Shown here piece by piece: positions 44,043-53,856 of a stretch of DNA of 64,000 nucleotides. Source of the DNA: Pseudotamlana haliotis (lineage in GTDB: Bacteria; Bacteroidota; Bacteroidia; Flavobacteriales; Flavobacteriaceae). The stretch spans positions 62,001-126,000 of the forward strand of contig NZ_WAAT01000051.1 in assembly GCF_008806375.1 (NCBI RefSeq), in the 5' to 3' direction. The notes under the pieces are model-generated. The model did not search any database. It had not been told where the DNA came from and saw only the letters and a list, made by a program, of their open reading frames with translations. The position numbers were made by a program, and so were the translations under genes. Position 1 is the stretch's first letter; every line of letters starts with the position of its first letter.

Positions 44043-45092
44043 TTAAATCCCTATTTTTTCGTTAATCTTACCGTTGATTCTGTCTGCTTTATCAACTAGT
44101 TTCTTTGGTGCATTAAAGCGGTACCCTATAAAAACTTGCAAATAAGGGATATCATCTTTAATGTATGATGAGCGATCACTATTGTGATTTAATATCAAAT
44201 AGTTGTAGTGGGCTCCTAGATATAAGAAATTGATATCGTAGGTTATGGTGCCTCTAAAATCAAGTTCTGTAAGTAAAGAGGTCGTGTCGTCCTCACCAGC
44301 AGGATTATTACTGTAATTTAAACCAATTCCTGCAGAAGCTCCTGCTGAGATAAATAGATTCTTTGTTGGTACAAAATTGTATACATAAGACGGTGCAAAG
44401 GCAATATCAAAAGAATTATAATCTGTGCTTACAGATTGGGTATTGGGGTCGTTGCTATATGCGTTTAAATCATGTTTTGTAAAATAATACACCAAACGAG
44501 GTATAAGGGTCCCGGCACTTTTTAGTTGCTTTTCGTCTTGAGTGGCTAGAGCACGATATGAGAAATTTTCATTAAAAATATAGGACGTCGATCCTCCTAT
44601 TTTAAAGGTTTTTGTATCTGGCAAGTATGCCTGTGGATCATTACCTATCTCTAATATTACCCCTTTTTGACTATAAATATCTAAGGTTTGCATAAAGTGT
44701 CTACCAAAATAATTTCTTAAGTTTAAATTAAAGAGATTAGAGTTCTTGTCTTTTGGGTTTTCAGCTAGAGAATTAGGTGAAAATGAATAGGAGGCTGAAA
44801 TGGATCTAAAAGCTACCGAAACCCCTATTTTATCTTGGTTGTTAGGGGAAAGTACAAACTCTTCATTAGGGTTGCCACGATTTCTAATATTTATCGAATT
44901 AGAGGTTTTAACAAAAAAAGCTCTGGTAGTAATTCTATTCTTATAAATATAGATATGGGCGTTAGGCTGTTCTCCATAAATAATCCCATTAATAGTATCT
45001 TGTTTTGTTTCGTTAGGCTTGGTGTTTTGAGCTAAAAGTGATAAACACAATAGGTTGAGTAAAAAGCAAAGTAGCTTTGGTTTTAAATCCAT
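44043..45092 (-). CDS. DUF4421-like outer-membrane protein
   Basis: 349 residues with a signal peptide (MDLKPKLLCFLLNLLCLSLLA). The mature chain is rich in aromatic-alternating strands (VAFRSISASYSFSPN, FDIAFAPSYVYNFVP, YDINFLYLGAHYNYLILN, YLQVFIGYRFNAPK), which points to a barrel of the DUF4421 kind. No function is known for the family. The start lies inside the end of hemF (10-bp overlap), and ychJ follows after 4 bp, so it is embedded in the hem operon. Confidence 0.65.
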   Translation of the reverse strand: MDLKPKLLCFLLNLLCLSLLAQNTKPNETKQDTINGIIYGEQPNAHIYIYKNRITTRAFFVKTSNSINIRNRGNPNEEFVLSPNNQDKIGVSVAFRSISASYSFSPNSLAENPKDKNSNLFNLNLRNYFGRHFMQTLDIYSQKGVILEIGNDPQAYLPDTKTFKIGGSTSYIFNENFSYRALATQDEKQLKSAGTLIPRLVYYFTKHDLNAYSNDPNTQSVSTDYNSFDIAFAPSYVYNFVPTKNLFISAGASAGIGLNYSNNPAGEDDTTSLLTELDFRGTITYDINFLYLGAHYNYLILNHNSDRSSYIKDDIPYLQVFIGYRFNAPKKLVDKADRINGKINEKIGI

Positions 45093-45985
45093 TTTTTTGG
45101 TTGCTGTAATATTTTAATCAGTTTTTCTTCTTCGCTACCAGGCTCGGGGTGATGGTCATAAACCCATTGTACATGAGGAGGTAAACTCATCAAGATACTT
45201 TCAATACGTCCATTGGTTTTTAATCCGAAAAGAGTGCCTTTATCGTGCACTAAATTAAACTCCACATAACGCCCACGGCGAATTTCCTGCCAATCGCGTT
45301 GTGCTGTGTTGTATGGAAGATCTTTTCTGCGTTCTACAAGAGGTGCGTAGGCTTCTAAAAAACTATCACTGACTTCGGTTACAAAATCGTACCAGTTTTC
45401 CATGGTCATGTCATCGGTTGCTTTACAATAATCAAAAAACAAACCGCCAATACCACGGCCTTCATTGCGGTGTGCATTGTAAAAGTATTCGTCGCAACGT
45501 TTTTTATAGTTGGGATAGAACTCTGGGTTATGATTGTCACAAGCCGTTTTACAAGTTTGATGAAAATGCACAGCATCTTCATCAAACAGGTAATAAGGCG
45601 TTAAATCTTGACCGCCACCAAACCAGCTGTCAATAATATCACCAGTTTTGTCATACATTTCAAAATAGCGCCAATTGGCGTGTACTGTAGGCACCATTGG
45701 GTTTTTAGGATGCAGTACGAGGCTCAATCCGCAGGCAAAAAAATCAACATCACCAACTTTAAAATAGGCTTGCATTGATTTTGGTAATTTACCATGAACC
45801 CCAGAGATGTTTACCCCGCCTTTTTCAAAAACGTTGCCGTTTTCAATAACACGGGTTCTTCCGCCGCCGCCTTCAGGTCGTGTCCAAAGGTCTTCTTGAA
45901 ATGTGGCTTGACCATCAATAGATTCTAATTTAGAAGTGATTTGATCTTGTAAATTTTGAATGTATTGATAAAACTTATCCTTCAT
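45083..45985 (-). CDS. hemF: Oxygen-dependent coproporphyrinogen III oxidase
   Basis: 300 residues. It decarboxylates coproporphyrinogen III to protoporphyrinogen IX with O2. Landmarks are GGGGRTRVIENGNVFEKGGV, VHANWRYFEMYD, SWFGGGQDLTPYYLFDEDAV with the conserved His HFHQTCK, and GIGGLFFDY. It belongs to the heme run on the minus strand, 38 bp below the nhaA stop. The presence of HemF rather than only HemN suggests an aerobic lifestyle. Confidence 0.97.
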   Translation of the reverse strand: MKDKFYQYIQNLQDQITSKLESIDGQATFQEDLWTRPEGGGGRTRVIENGNVFEKGGVNISGVHGKLPKSMQAYFKVGDVDFFACGLSLVLHPKNPMVPTVHANWRYFEMYDKTGDIIDSWFGGGQDLTPYYLFDEDAVHFHQTCKTACDNHNPEFYPNYKKRCDEYFYNAHRNEGRGIGGLFFDYCKATDDMTMENWYDFVTEVSDSFLEAYAPLVERRKDLPYNTAQRDWQEIRRGRYVEFNLVHDKGTLFGLKTNGRIESILMSLPPHVQWVYDHHPEPGSEEEKLIKILQQPKKWI

Positions 45986-46023
45986 TTATAAATGATTCTA
46001 CTTAATATTTATAGAAATGGTTT

Positions 46024-47373
46024 CTAGTTAGAAACCGGTTTTGGTTCATCCAGTTTCGCCATTTTATTGCCCTGACGATTCAGTAACATATAACCGATGA
46101 TACCTGATATGGACGAGCCTATTAAAATACCAATTTTAGCAGAATCTACATAAATGTGGTGCTCTGTAAAGGCTAAACTAGCAATGAAAATAGCCATAGT
46201 AAAACCAATACCTGCTAAGAACGACACCCCAATGATGTGTGCTGTTGTAATATCAGATGGTATTTTTATGATTTTAAGTTTATCGGCAAGTAATACAAAT
46301 ATGGAAACCCCAATACTTTTCCCTAATAATAAACATACGGCAATGTTAGCCACAAGTACTAAGTCTAAACCTTCACTACTGCTTAAAACAACTCCTGAAT
46401 TTGCCAAGGCGAAAATAGGAATAATAAAGTAAGCTACCCAGTCATGTAAGTGATGCTCTAAATGCTGTAAGGGTGATTGATACTCGTTGGTCCAGTGCTG
46501 TAACTCATCAATTTCATGAATTTGTTCGGCAGAAAGTATAGGCTCCTTTAATTCTGAAGAGCTTTTAATTTTATTGGTGATTTCTTCCAATCGTGTTAAG
46601 AAAACAGAGGTATCTGCTTTTTGTCTAATTGGCACAGAAAAGGCTAATAAGATACCTGCTAAAGTTGGGTGAATTCCTGATTTAAGGAATAGAATCCAAA
46701 TCGCAATACCGAAAATAATCATTAAGAACTTAGAGTAATAGCCTTTATGTGATAAGAAGTATAGGATAGCTAATAACACCAGGGCAGCACCTAAAAGGGC
46801 CATTTTAATGGTTCCACTATAGAAAAGAGCAATCACAATAACAGCACCTAAATCATCAACAATAGCAAAGGCTGTTAAAAATATTTTTAAGCTAATAGGA
46901 ACTTTGTTTCCTAGTACTTTTAATATGGCTAATGAGAAAGCAATATCGGTAGCCATAGGAATACCCCAACCGTGTAGCGTGTCACCAGGATGCGTACTTA
47001 AAGTGTTGTTAATAAGCACGAAAAATAGTACTGGGATAAGCATTCCGCCAACAGCACCAACAAGTGGGAAAGCTAATTTTTTAGCTGTATTTAGTTCTCC
47101 GATTAAAAACTCACGCTTAATTTCTAAACCAATAAGGAAAAAGAAAACCGCCATGAAGCCATCGTTAATCCAAAGAATCAAGGGTTTGTATAATTCGAAA
47201 GTTTCTGATTTATACCCCAGGTGATATTCCCAAAGTGCCGTATAGCTGGCTGAATACGGTGAATTAGCCCAAGCTAAGGCTAAAATTGCTGCGAAAAGCA
47301 GCAGTATACCACTAAAACTCTCAATCTTGATGAATTTTTGTATTGGTGATAAAATATTACTTTTTGGTTCCAT
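46024..47373 (-). CDS. nhaA: Na+/H+ antiporter NhaA
   Basis: 449 residues with about 12 helices. The key Asp pair is in FAIVDDLGAVIVIALFYSG, with the other ion-path residues in PMATDIAFSLAIL and GLEIKREFLIGEL. A hydrophilic insertion (about residues 265-310, SSELKEPILSAEQIHEIDEL) lies between helices 8 and 9 and is longer than in the E. coli protein. It exports Na+ in exchange for protons, useful in marine settings. It is flanked by hemF and the EI24 gene, 16 bp from the latter. Confidence 0.95.
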   Translation of the reverse strand: MEPKSNILSPIQKFIKIESFSGILLLFAAILALAWANSPYSASYTALWEYHLGYKSETFELYKPLILWINDGFMAVFFFLIGLEIKREFLIGELNTAKKLAFPLVGAVGGMLIPVLFFVLINNTLSTHPGDTLHGWGIPMATDIAFSLAILKVLGNKVPISLKIFLTAFAIVDDLGAVIVIALFYSGTIKMALLGAALVLLAILYFLSHKGYYSKFLMIIFGIAIWILFLKSGIHPTLAGILLAFSVPIRQKADTSVFLTRLEEITNKIKSSSELKEPILSAEQIHEIDELQHWTNEYQSPLQHLEHHLHDWVAYFIIPIFALANSGVVLSSSEGLDLVLVANIAVCLLLGKSIGVSIFVLLADKLKIIKIPSDITTAHIIGVSFLAGIGFTMAIFIASLAFTEHHIYVDSAKIGILIGSSISGIIGYMLLNRQGNKMAKLDEPKPVSN

Positions 47374-47389
47374 ATTATTTAATTGACTT

Positions 47390-48130
47390 TTAAAATTTCT
47401 TATTTAAAACCTTTACGGTTTGTGTTGTTGCAGCTGTTACCGAAAGTGGTAAAACCAAAAGCACGCCAATAACTGGAATAAAAAGGCAGAGCATAAATAT
47501 AATGCCATTGCCAATGGCTATTCCGCGATTTTGACGTACAAAATTAATACTGTTCTTATAATTGTAGTGACGTTCTAATGTATAGTCCATATTTCCAAAC
47601 CCTGCATAATACGATTGTAGAAAAAATAAGGCTACCGTAGAAAATATATTTACAATCGGTATAAATTTGAGTACTAAGATAGGAATTGTAAATAATAATT
47701 CTCTAAATAAATTGCGAATGTTAATACGTATACCTCGCCACAATTGTTGAGCAAAAGTGCTGTTAAGTTGTGTAGTGTTGAGGTTTCCTGTTAGGTGTGC
47801 TTCAATTTTCTCTGAAACCGGACTCATAAAAGGTGCCGAAATCGCCATGATGATGTGCTTAAACAAGATCAAGCCAATGGATATGATAATAAGTAAACTT
47901 AAAATAGTACCTAAGGCTGTAAAGGCATTTTTACCCCAGTCCCAAATCCAGATTTCTGAAATATATGCCCCTAAGTTGTCCGATAGGCTGTAAGCTATTA
48001 GAGAGATTACTGTGGCTGTAAGCACACTAATCAACATCGGGATAATAAAGTATTTCCAGAGCTTTAGTTTGGATATTAAACCAAAAGCGCCTAGATATGC
48101 TTGAATTCCTGATGTGATGCTTTTTAACAT
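47390..48130 (-). CDS. EI24/CysZ-like membrane protein
   Basis: 246 residues with four or five hydrophobic segments. It begins GIQAYLGAFGLISKLKLWKY, typical of the EI24 (CysZ) group, with FMSPVSEKIEAHL and NFVRQNRGIAIGNG later. CysZ is a sulfate channel in proteobacteria, but EI24 proteins in Bacteroidota have not been tied to sulfate. It precedes nhaA by 16 bp and follows hemE by 78 bp, with no sulfur gene nearby, so the substrate is left open. Confidence 0.8.
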   Translation of the reverse strand: MLKSITSGIQAYLGAFGLISKLKLWKYFIIPMLISVLTATVISLIAYSLSDNLGAYISEIWIWDWGKNAFTALGTILSLLIIISIGLILFKHIIMAISAPFMSPVSEKIEAHLTGNLNTTQLNSTFAQQLWRGIRINIRNLFRELLFTIPILVLKFIPIVNIFSTVALFFLQSYYAGFGNMDYTLERHYNYKNSINFVRQNRGIAIGNGIIFMLCLFIPVIGVLLVLPLSVTAATTQTVKVLNKKF

Positions 48131-48208
48131 AGTTCTTTTAAAAAACTAAAGTTAAGAAAGCTTATATTTTTTACTTCTGAAATGAACAGAATTTTAGCTT
48201 TCTTAAAC

Positions 48209-49237
48209 TTAAGCGTTATACTCTTTTACGGCGTCTATAAACGCTTTTGCGTGGTCTAAAGGTATGTGCGGTAGAATACCATGACCTAGATTAACAATAT
48301 ATTTATCTTTACCAAATTCATTAATCATTTGGTGTACCATTTTCTTTATTTCTGCCGGTGGTGATAATAAACGTACCGGGTCAAAATTACCTTGAAGCGT
48401 GATGTTTCCTCCTGTGAGGTAGCGTGCATTTTTAGGTGAACAGGTCCAGTCTACTCCTAAAGCTGAAGCATTACTTTTAGCCATTTCACCAAGGGCAAAC
48501 CAACAGCCTTTTCCGAAGGCAATGACTGGAGCCTCATCTTTTAAAGCTTCAATAATTTGATTGATGTATTGCCATGAAAATTCTTGATAATCGGTTGGCG
48601 ATAACATACCTCCCCAAGAATCGAACACTTGAACGGCGTTAACACCAGCTTTTACTTTCTCTCTCAAGTAAGCAATGGTGGTGTCTGTTATTTTTTGTAA
48701 TAATTGATGTGCCGCTATCGGGTTTGTAAAGCAAAATTCTTTGGCTTTATCAAAATTCTTGCTGCCTTGACCTTGTACGCAATAGCATAAGATGGTCCAT
48801 GGTGAGCCTGCAAAACCAATAAGCGGAATATCATCATTCAATAATTCCTTTGTCGCTTTGATACCTTCATAAACATAGTTTAGTGCGTCCTTAACATCTG
48901 GAACAATAACATTATCTACATCTTTTTGAGTACGAACAGGATTTGGTAAATAAGGGCCAAAATTAGGTTTCATCTGTACCTCAATATTCATCGCTTGAGG
49001 AATAACCAAAATGTCACTAAATAAAATAGCAGCATCCATCCCGTAACGTCTAATAGGTTGTACGGTAATTTCACTAGCTAATTCTGGAGTCTGGCAACGT
49101 GTAAAAAAGTCATATTTCTCACGAATGGCCATGAATTCTGGTAAATAACGTCCAGCTTGACGCATCATCCATACTGGTGGACGTTCAACAGTTTCTCCTT
49201 TTAATGCTCTTAAAAATAAATCGTTTTTAATACTCAT
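48209..49237 (-). CDS. hemE: Uroporphyrinogen decarboxylase
   Basis: 342 residues. It removes four carboxyls from uroporphyrinogen III to give coproporphyrinogen [18 protein letters not shown] carries the Arg residues that bind substrate carboxylates; [14 protein letters not shown] has the catalytic Asp; [25 protein letters not shown] and [11 protein letters not shown] are further landmarks. It lies between hemCD (178-bp gap, no terminator seen) and the EI24 gene. Confidence 0.97.
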   Translation of the reverse strand: MSIKNDLFLRALKGETVERPPVWMMRQAGRYLPEFMAIREKYDFFTRCQTPELASEITVQPIRRYGMDAAILFSDILVIPQAMNIEVQMKPNFGPYLPNPVRTQKDVDNVIVPDVKDALNYVYEGIKATKELLNDDIPLIGFAGSPWTILCYCVQGQGSKNFDKAKEFCFTNPIAAHQLLQKITDTTIAYLREKVKAGVNAVQVFDSWGGMLSPTDYQEFSWQYINQIIEALKDEAPVIAFGKGCWFALGEMAKSNASALGVDWTCSPKNARYLTGGNITLQGNFDPVRLLSPPAEIKKMVHQMINEFGKDKYIVNLGHGILPHIPLDHAKAFIDAVKEYNA

Positions 49238-49414
49238 ATTTTTTTCCGCGAAAGCGGTAATCTTTTTATCTAAAACTAAAAAGCATGTAAAACTAATGGA
49301 TAAATCATGGTGCCAAAATGATATTTATCATAGTTTTTTCATTGAGCTTTTAAAATTAACGTCAAAACGTGGTTCTAAACTTTTTAGTTTCGTTAGTTTA
49401 TAATTTTTTCAAAG

Positions 49415-50992
49415 TTATTGCGCGTAGTGGGCATTTACCAATTCAATAACACTCTCTACAGTTGGAACTTTAGCAATGCGAACATCTTTAAAATGTTTTT
49501 TCGCTTCCTTAGCTGTAGTTTCTCCAATACAAAAGGCGATAACCTCAGTCTTGTTTTTTTGTACAAAACTTTCTACTGTAGAAGGACTATAAAACATAGC
49601 GCTTTCAATAGTATCGGCTACTTTGAAACCGTCAAATTTAGTTTGATAAGCTTCAACTTCAGTTACCTTAATGTTATTTTCTTCTAGAATATTTGGTAAA
49701 TCGTCTAATCTTAAATCGCTACAGAAATAGGTCACTTCAGTGCCGTCCATATATTCCACTAGGTACTCGGCGAGTTTCTTAGCATTTTTTTCGGTGTGTG
49801 CTACAGGGCCTATTTTTCTTTCTACTAAGCGTTTTGTACGACGACCAACACAGTAAATGTTTTTGAATTGTAATTCGACTGCCGAATAGTTCGTTGTTAA
49901 TGATTCTACAGCATTTTTACTGGTAATAATAACGTTTTCAATTTCGTTTTTTAAGAAACGCGGGTGAATACGATTCAGGCTTATTTTTATAAAATCGGAA
50001 CTTTCAGCAAGTGCTTTTTCATGAAAAAGTAAACGTTGGTCCTCTGTAAATTGCTTGGTTGAAAATACGTTAATTGGTTTGCTAGACTTGATGTTGTCCA
50101 TCAGGCGTTTTCCACCACGTTCAATAACGAAATCGGCACAATATTGCGCCATATCATTATGTTTACCTAGTTTTTTAACGCGGGTCACATCAATACGTTT
50201 GCTGCCATCTTCACTTAGAAGCACGCCTTTAAAGTGGATGTCTTCGTCTTTGATATAAGCTAAAGCACCAATAGGAGCAGTACAACCACCTTCTAATTTG
50301 TTAAGAAAATCACGTTCAATTGTGGTGCAAATTTCGGTTTCTTCGTGGTTTAATTCCGCGCAAGCAGTTCTAGAAAACTCATCATTTTCTAAAGCTGTAA
50401 TCATGATAGCCCCTTGTGCAGGCGCAGGAATCATCCAATCTAAATTAAAAGATTCTTCTGGTCTGAGGCCAATTCTTCCAATACCTGCAGCGGCAAAAAT
50501 AGCACCGTTCCAATCTTCGTGGTCTTCTAATTTTTGAAGACGTGAATTTACATTACCACGAATATCAACAATGGTGTGTGTAGGGAAACGGTTTAACCAC
50601 TGGGCTCGGCGTCTTAAACTTCCGGTTGCAATGATGGCGTTTTTAGAACCTAAAAATTCTTCATTGTTTTTAAAAACGAGGGTGTCGTTAACATTACCAC
50701 GTTTTAAAACGGCTGCTTGTACAATGCCTTTAGGTAAAAGGGTAGGCACGTCTTTTAGGGAATGCACGGCAATATCAATATCCTCATTGAGCATAGCAAT
50801 ATCGAGTGTTCGTGTAAAAACACCGGTAATTCCTAATTCGTAAAGGGGTTTATCTAAAACGATATCGCCAGTAGATTTTAAAGGAACAAGTGTGGTTTGG
50901 TGCCCTAAAGCCTCAAGTTGTGTTTTAACAATGTTGGCTTGATAAAGTGCTAATTCACTATCACGCGTACCAATTCTTATGATTTTAGACAT
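49415..50992 (-). CDS. hemCD: Fused hydroxymethylbilane synthase / uroporphyrinogen-III synthase
   Basis: 525 residues. Residues 1-300 are HemC: RIGTRDSELALYQANIV, KDVPTLLPKGI, RRRAQWLNRFP, and the dipyrromethane-cofactor Cys in LEGGCTAPIGA. Residues about 310-525 are a HemD domain with NVIITSKNAVESL, YCVGRRTKRLVE and YSPSTVESFVQKNK. The fusion couples two consecutive steps so that the unstable linear tetrapyrrole is passed directly to ring closure. The start overlaps the hemA stop by 8 bp. Separate hemC and hemD genes are the rule outside Bacteroidota; the fused form is common within Flavobacteriaceae. Confidence 0.94.
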   Translation of the reverse strand: MSKIIRIGTRDSELALYQANIVKTQLEALGHQTTLVPLKSTGDIVLDKPLYELGITGVFTRTLDIAMLNEDIDIAVHSLKDVPTLLPKGIVQAAVLKRGNVNDTLVFKNNEEFLGSKNAIIATGSLRRRAQWLNRFPTHTIVDIRGNVNSRLQKLEDHEDWNGAIFAAAGIGRIGLRPEESFNLDWMIPAPAQGAIMITALENDEFSRTACAELNHEETEICTTIERDFLNKLEGGCTAPIGALAYIKDEDIHFKGVLLSEDGSKRIDVTRVKKLGKHNDMAQYCADFVIERGGKRLMDNIKSSKPINVFSTKQFTEDQRLLFHEKALAESSDFIKISLNRIHPRFLKNEIENVIITSKNAVESLTTNYSAVELQFKNIYCVGRRTKRLVERKIGPVAHTEKNAKKLAEYLVEYMDGTEVTYFCSDLRLDDLPNILEENNIKVTEVEAYQTKFDGFKVADTIESAMFYSPSTVESFVQKNKTEVIAFCIGETTAKEAKKHFKDVRIAKVPTVESVIELVNAHYAQ

Positions 50993-52247
50993 TTTTTGGA
51001 GTGGGTTCTAACTGAAACACTTTTTTAATAAGCTCTAAACTATCGTTAGTAGAGATATTATCATCTTTAAGGTGATGTGCAAAGTGATTCGTTATTTTTT
51101 GTATGATGTTGTTGCTAATTAATTCGGCTTGTGCTTCATTGAAATCAGCGTTCTTCTTGCGTTGTGTGTCCAATTCCGCAGCAGCGAAATCGTTTAATTT
51201 ATGTTTTAAGGCCTTAATAGTAGGGGCAAACTTTCGTGTTTCTAACCAACCGTTGAATTCGGCTTGAATTTCTTCTATAATCGCTTCCGCGGAAGGAATA
51301 TGCGTCTTTCTAGCCTCTAAAGTTTGGTCTGTAATTTGAGATAAATGGTCTAAATGTACCAAAGACACATGGTCCAATTCTTCAACATTAGAATTGACGT
51401 TTTTAGGAATAGATAAATCTAAAATTAAAAGTGGTTTTTTAGACTGAATAATATGTTTGTCGATGGTTGGGCGTTGGGCGCCTGTGGCCACGATTAGGAT
51501 ATCGGTTTGGTTAATTTCCTCCTGTAAGTTCGCATAATCTTTAACCACCAAATTAAATTTACCAGCAATTTGCTCAGCACGGGTTTTGGTACGGTTAATT
51601 AGGGTGATATGCTCGTTTTTGGTATGTTTTACCAAATTTTCACAAGTATTTCTACCAATTTTTCCGGTTCCGAAGAGTAAAATATTCTTATCAGAAACGT
51701 TTTCAATCGTATTTAAAATGAATTGCACCGAAGCAAAAGATACCGATGTTGCTCCAGAAGAAATATCGGTTTCCGTTTTAATACGTTTACTCGCTTGAAT
51801 AACGGCATTCACTAAACGTTCAATATAATTGTTTAATAAACCGTGTTTTCTAGAGAGCTTGGTACTCGTTTTCAACTGACTAATGATTTCAAAATCACCA
51901 AGAATCTGACTGTCTAAACCAGAACCCACACGAAACATGTGTGCAATGGCTTCGTTGTTTTTATAGACGTAGGCCACGTTTTGGAATTCTTCAAGTGTTC
52001 CTCTGGTATTATCGCAAAGCAGTTGAATGAGTTTAAAAGGGTGTTCTGCAAAACCGTAAATTTCGGTTCTATTACAGGTTGAAGTCACTACAAGACTTTC
52101 TATGCCATTTTCTTTAGCTTGAGTGAGTAATGCGCGCTTGGCATCTTCGTCTAAGCTAAAGTGACCTCTTATCTCGGCATCGGCTTTTTTGTAGCTTAAG
52201 CCAATGGCGTAAAAGTAGGAACTTCGTGAATTTATTTGGTTATGCAT
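50985..52247 (-). CDS. hemA: Glutamyl-tRNA reductase
   Basis: About 420 residues when started at MHNQINSRSSYFYAIGLSYK; an in-frame start 18 codons upstream adds a hydrophobic stretch not seen in the family. The catalytic Cys is in VTSTCNRTEIYG, the NADPH-binding motif is LLFGTGKIGRNTCENL, and the C-terminus is the dimerisation domain. It reduces glutamyl-tRNA to glutamate-1-semialdehyde, the first committed step of heme synthesis. It begins the hemA-hemCD operon and is divergent from the AraC regulator with about 190 bp between starts. Confidence 0.95.
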   Translation of the reverse strand: MHNQINSRSSYFYAIGLSYKKADAEIRGHFSLDEDAKRALLTQAKENGIESLVVTSTCNRTEIYGFAEHPFKLIQLLCDNTRGTLEEFQNVAYVYKNNEAIAHMFRVGSGLDSQILGDFEIISQLKTSTKLSRKHGLLNNYIERLVNAVIQASKRIKTETDISSGATSVSFASVQFILNTIENVSDKNILLFGTGKIGRNTCENLVKHTKNEHITLINRTKTRAEQIAGKFNLVVKDYANLQEEINQTDILIVATGAQRPTIDKHIIQSKKPLLILDLSIPKNVNSNVEELDHVSLVHLDHLSQITDQTLEARKTHIPSAEAIIEEIQAEFNGWLETRKFAPTIKALKHKLNDFAAAELDTQRKKNADFNEAQAELISNNIIQKITNHFAHHLKDDNISTNDSLELIKKVFQLEPTPKNV

Positions 52248-52436
52248 GCTGGTAGCTCGAAATATGCCACAAAAATATATAGCTGCAATCAGAAAAAACA
52301 ACGCTAAAAGAACTATTAGTGTCGTTTGTGGTTTTTTAGCGATGTTTTTCGCGAATATGCCGTAAATATGTTATTTTCGTAAGAAAACAGGGCGGTTGAG
52401 CCTTATTAGTTTAGAATCAGTCTAAATAGATTAACA

Positions 52437-53336
52437 ATGAAAGATGAATTAAAAGCCCAAAAAAGTATCGCTAAAAGTACTTTTAATGAAACCACGGTTG
52501 AGGATGGGGTTATGGTGTTGACTTTTAGAAACGATGGTGCTGAAGCGCAATCGGCTGTGAAAGATATAGATAGTGATTATATTCAATTCCATTTTTGTGT
52601 TAAAGGCTCGAGTCAGTTTCTGTTTAATGAAGGCCGTTATAAATTAAATATCCTTGAAGAGAATTCATTGTTGCTATATAATCCGCAACGGGATTTACCA
52701 ATACACTTGGAGATTAATCCGCATTCTTGGATGGTTTCTATTTTAATTTCTATTAAGAAGTTTCACGGATTTTTCTCCCATGAAGCCGATTATATCACCT
52801 TTTTAAGTGAAGACAATAAGGATAAAAAATATTATAAAGATGGGGTGATTACGCCTTCTATGGCTATAGTATTGAATCAATTGATTAATTATAATTTGAA
52901 CACTACTATAAAAGAACTTTATTTTAAAGGTAAGGCCTATGAATTATTGAGCTTGTATTTTAATAGGAGTGAAGATGCAGACATTGAACAATGTCCGTTT
53001 TTAGTTGATGAAACCAATGTGATTAAAATACGAAAAGCCAAAGATATCATCGTATCACGTATGGCTGAGCCACCAAGTTTACAAGAACTTGCCGATGAAA
53101 TAGGCTTGAGTTTAAAAAAGTTAAAAGAAGGGTTTAAGCAAATTTATGGCGATTCTGTATTTAGTTTCTTATTTGATTATAAAATGGAAGTTGCCAGAAA
53201 ATTGTTAGAATCGGGTGAAAACAATGTCAATGAAGTAGGATTAAAAGTTGGGTACAGTGCATCCAGTCATTTTATTTCGGCTTTTAAAAAGAAATACGGC
53301 ACGACGCCAAAAAAATATATCATGTCTCTAAGTTAA
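52437..53336 (+). CDS. AraC family regulator, PchR-like
   Basis: 299 residues. The C-terminal third has two helix-turn-helix units: SLQELADEIGLSLKKLKEGF then KQIYGDSVF, and LLESGENNVNEVGLKVGYSA followed by SHFISAFKKKYGTTPKKY. The KLKEGFKQIYGDSVFSFLFD segment is closer to PchR/YbtA-type iron-siderophore regulators than to sugar AraC proteins. The N-terminal part (1-190) would bind the effector. Its position, divergent from hemA and in front of hemH-side genes, suggests control of heme synthesis by iron, heme or porphyrin; this is inference. Confidence 0.82.
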   Translation: MKDELKAQKSIAKSTFNETTVEDGVMVLTFRNDGAEAQSAVKDIDSDYIQFHFCVKGSSQFLFNEGRYKLNILEENSLLLYNPQRDLPIHLEINPHSWMVSILISIKKFHGFFSHEADYITFLSEDNKDKKYYKDGVITPSMAIVLNQLINYNLNTTIKELYFKGKAYELLSLYFNRSEDADIEQCPFLVDETNVIKIRKAKDIIVSRMAEPPSLQELADEIGLSLKKLKEGFKQIYGDSVFSFLFDYKMEVARKLLESGENNVNEVGLKVGYSASSHFISAFKKKYGTTPKKYIMSLS

Positions 53337-53353
53337 ATTTAAACCTTTTAATT

Positions 53354-53518
53354 ATGAAATATCTAAGTCCTGAAATTGCAGCCTTCTATGCAAATCAAAA
53401 TCAAAAGTCTTTAGTGCGATCAAACACTTCTTGTGGGATATTTCAAGAATGTGATTTTGATACATCGAAACAAGAGGACTATCATAATTTCTTAAATCAA
53501 AAACACCGCAAAGGTTAA
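53354..53518 (+). CDS. Small protein (54 residues) downstream of the AraC regulator
   Basis: An ATG 17 bp after the regulator stop opens MKYLSPEIAAFYANQNQKSL and ends YHNFLNQKHRKG. It is soluble, with two Cys (TSCGIFQEC) six residues apart and an acidic patch. Spacing and direction suggest co-transcription with the regulator. Composition is protein-like, without stop-prone low complexity. No family is known to me. Confidence 0.55.
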   Translation: MKYLSPEIAAFYANQNQKSLVRSNTSCGIFQECDFDTSKQEDYHNFLNQKHRKG

Positions 53519-53856
53519 TTCGTCTACTGTTAGGTTCTAAAATCAGGCTTAAACTATTTGTTTTCATTATTTTATAGGAAAATACTTCACAAAATTGACT
53601 CTTCATCGATTTTTTGAGAGTTTAATCTACACTTCATTAAGATTTTATATATATTGGTGTATTACAAATTGTTAAAGTCTTAGCAATGAATGTCTTTTAA
53701 GAATCAACCATCGGTTTTTTAGGATCGACTCAAATAAATGACATTCACTCCCTCATCGCTAGGTATAAAAAAGTATTTATCAACTAAATTATATACTAAC
53801 CATGTAAACTTGGAAGCGCCCCTTGTGTCTTTAAGTTTACGTCAACACCTAAAACC
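53519..53856. other. Non-coding gap upstream of a lipoprotein gene
   Basis: No convincing gene on either strand. GTAAACTT at 53804-53811 and AAGTTTAC at 53833-53840 form an 8-bp inverted repeat with a 21-nt loop ending 16 bp before the lipoprotein start, a possible leader hairpin. The rest is AT-rich and featureless. Confidence 0.4.

Noticed and set aside
50055-50843. Several 67-90 codon plus-strand frames opposite hemCD
   Set aside because: They are antisense shadows of a clear gene with Ser-rich, implausible protein composition.
52248-52301. Upstream start of hemA
   Set aside because: It would add a hydrophobic leader absent from glutamyl-tRNA reductases; the ATG at 52247 gives the usual N-terminus.
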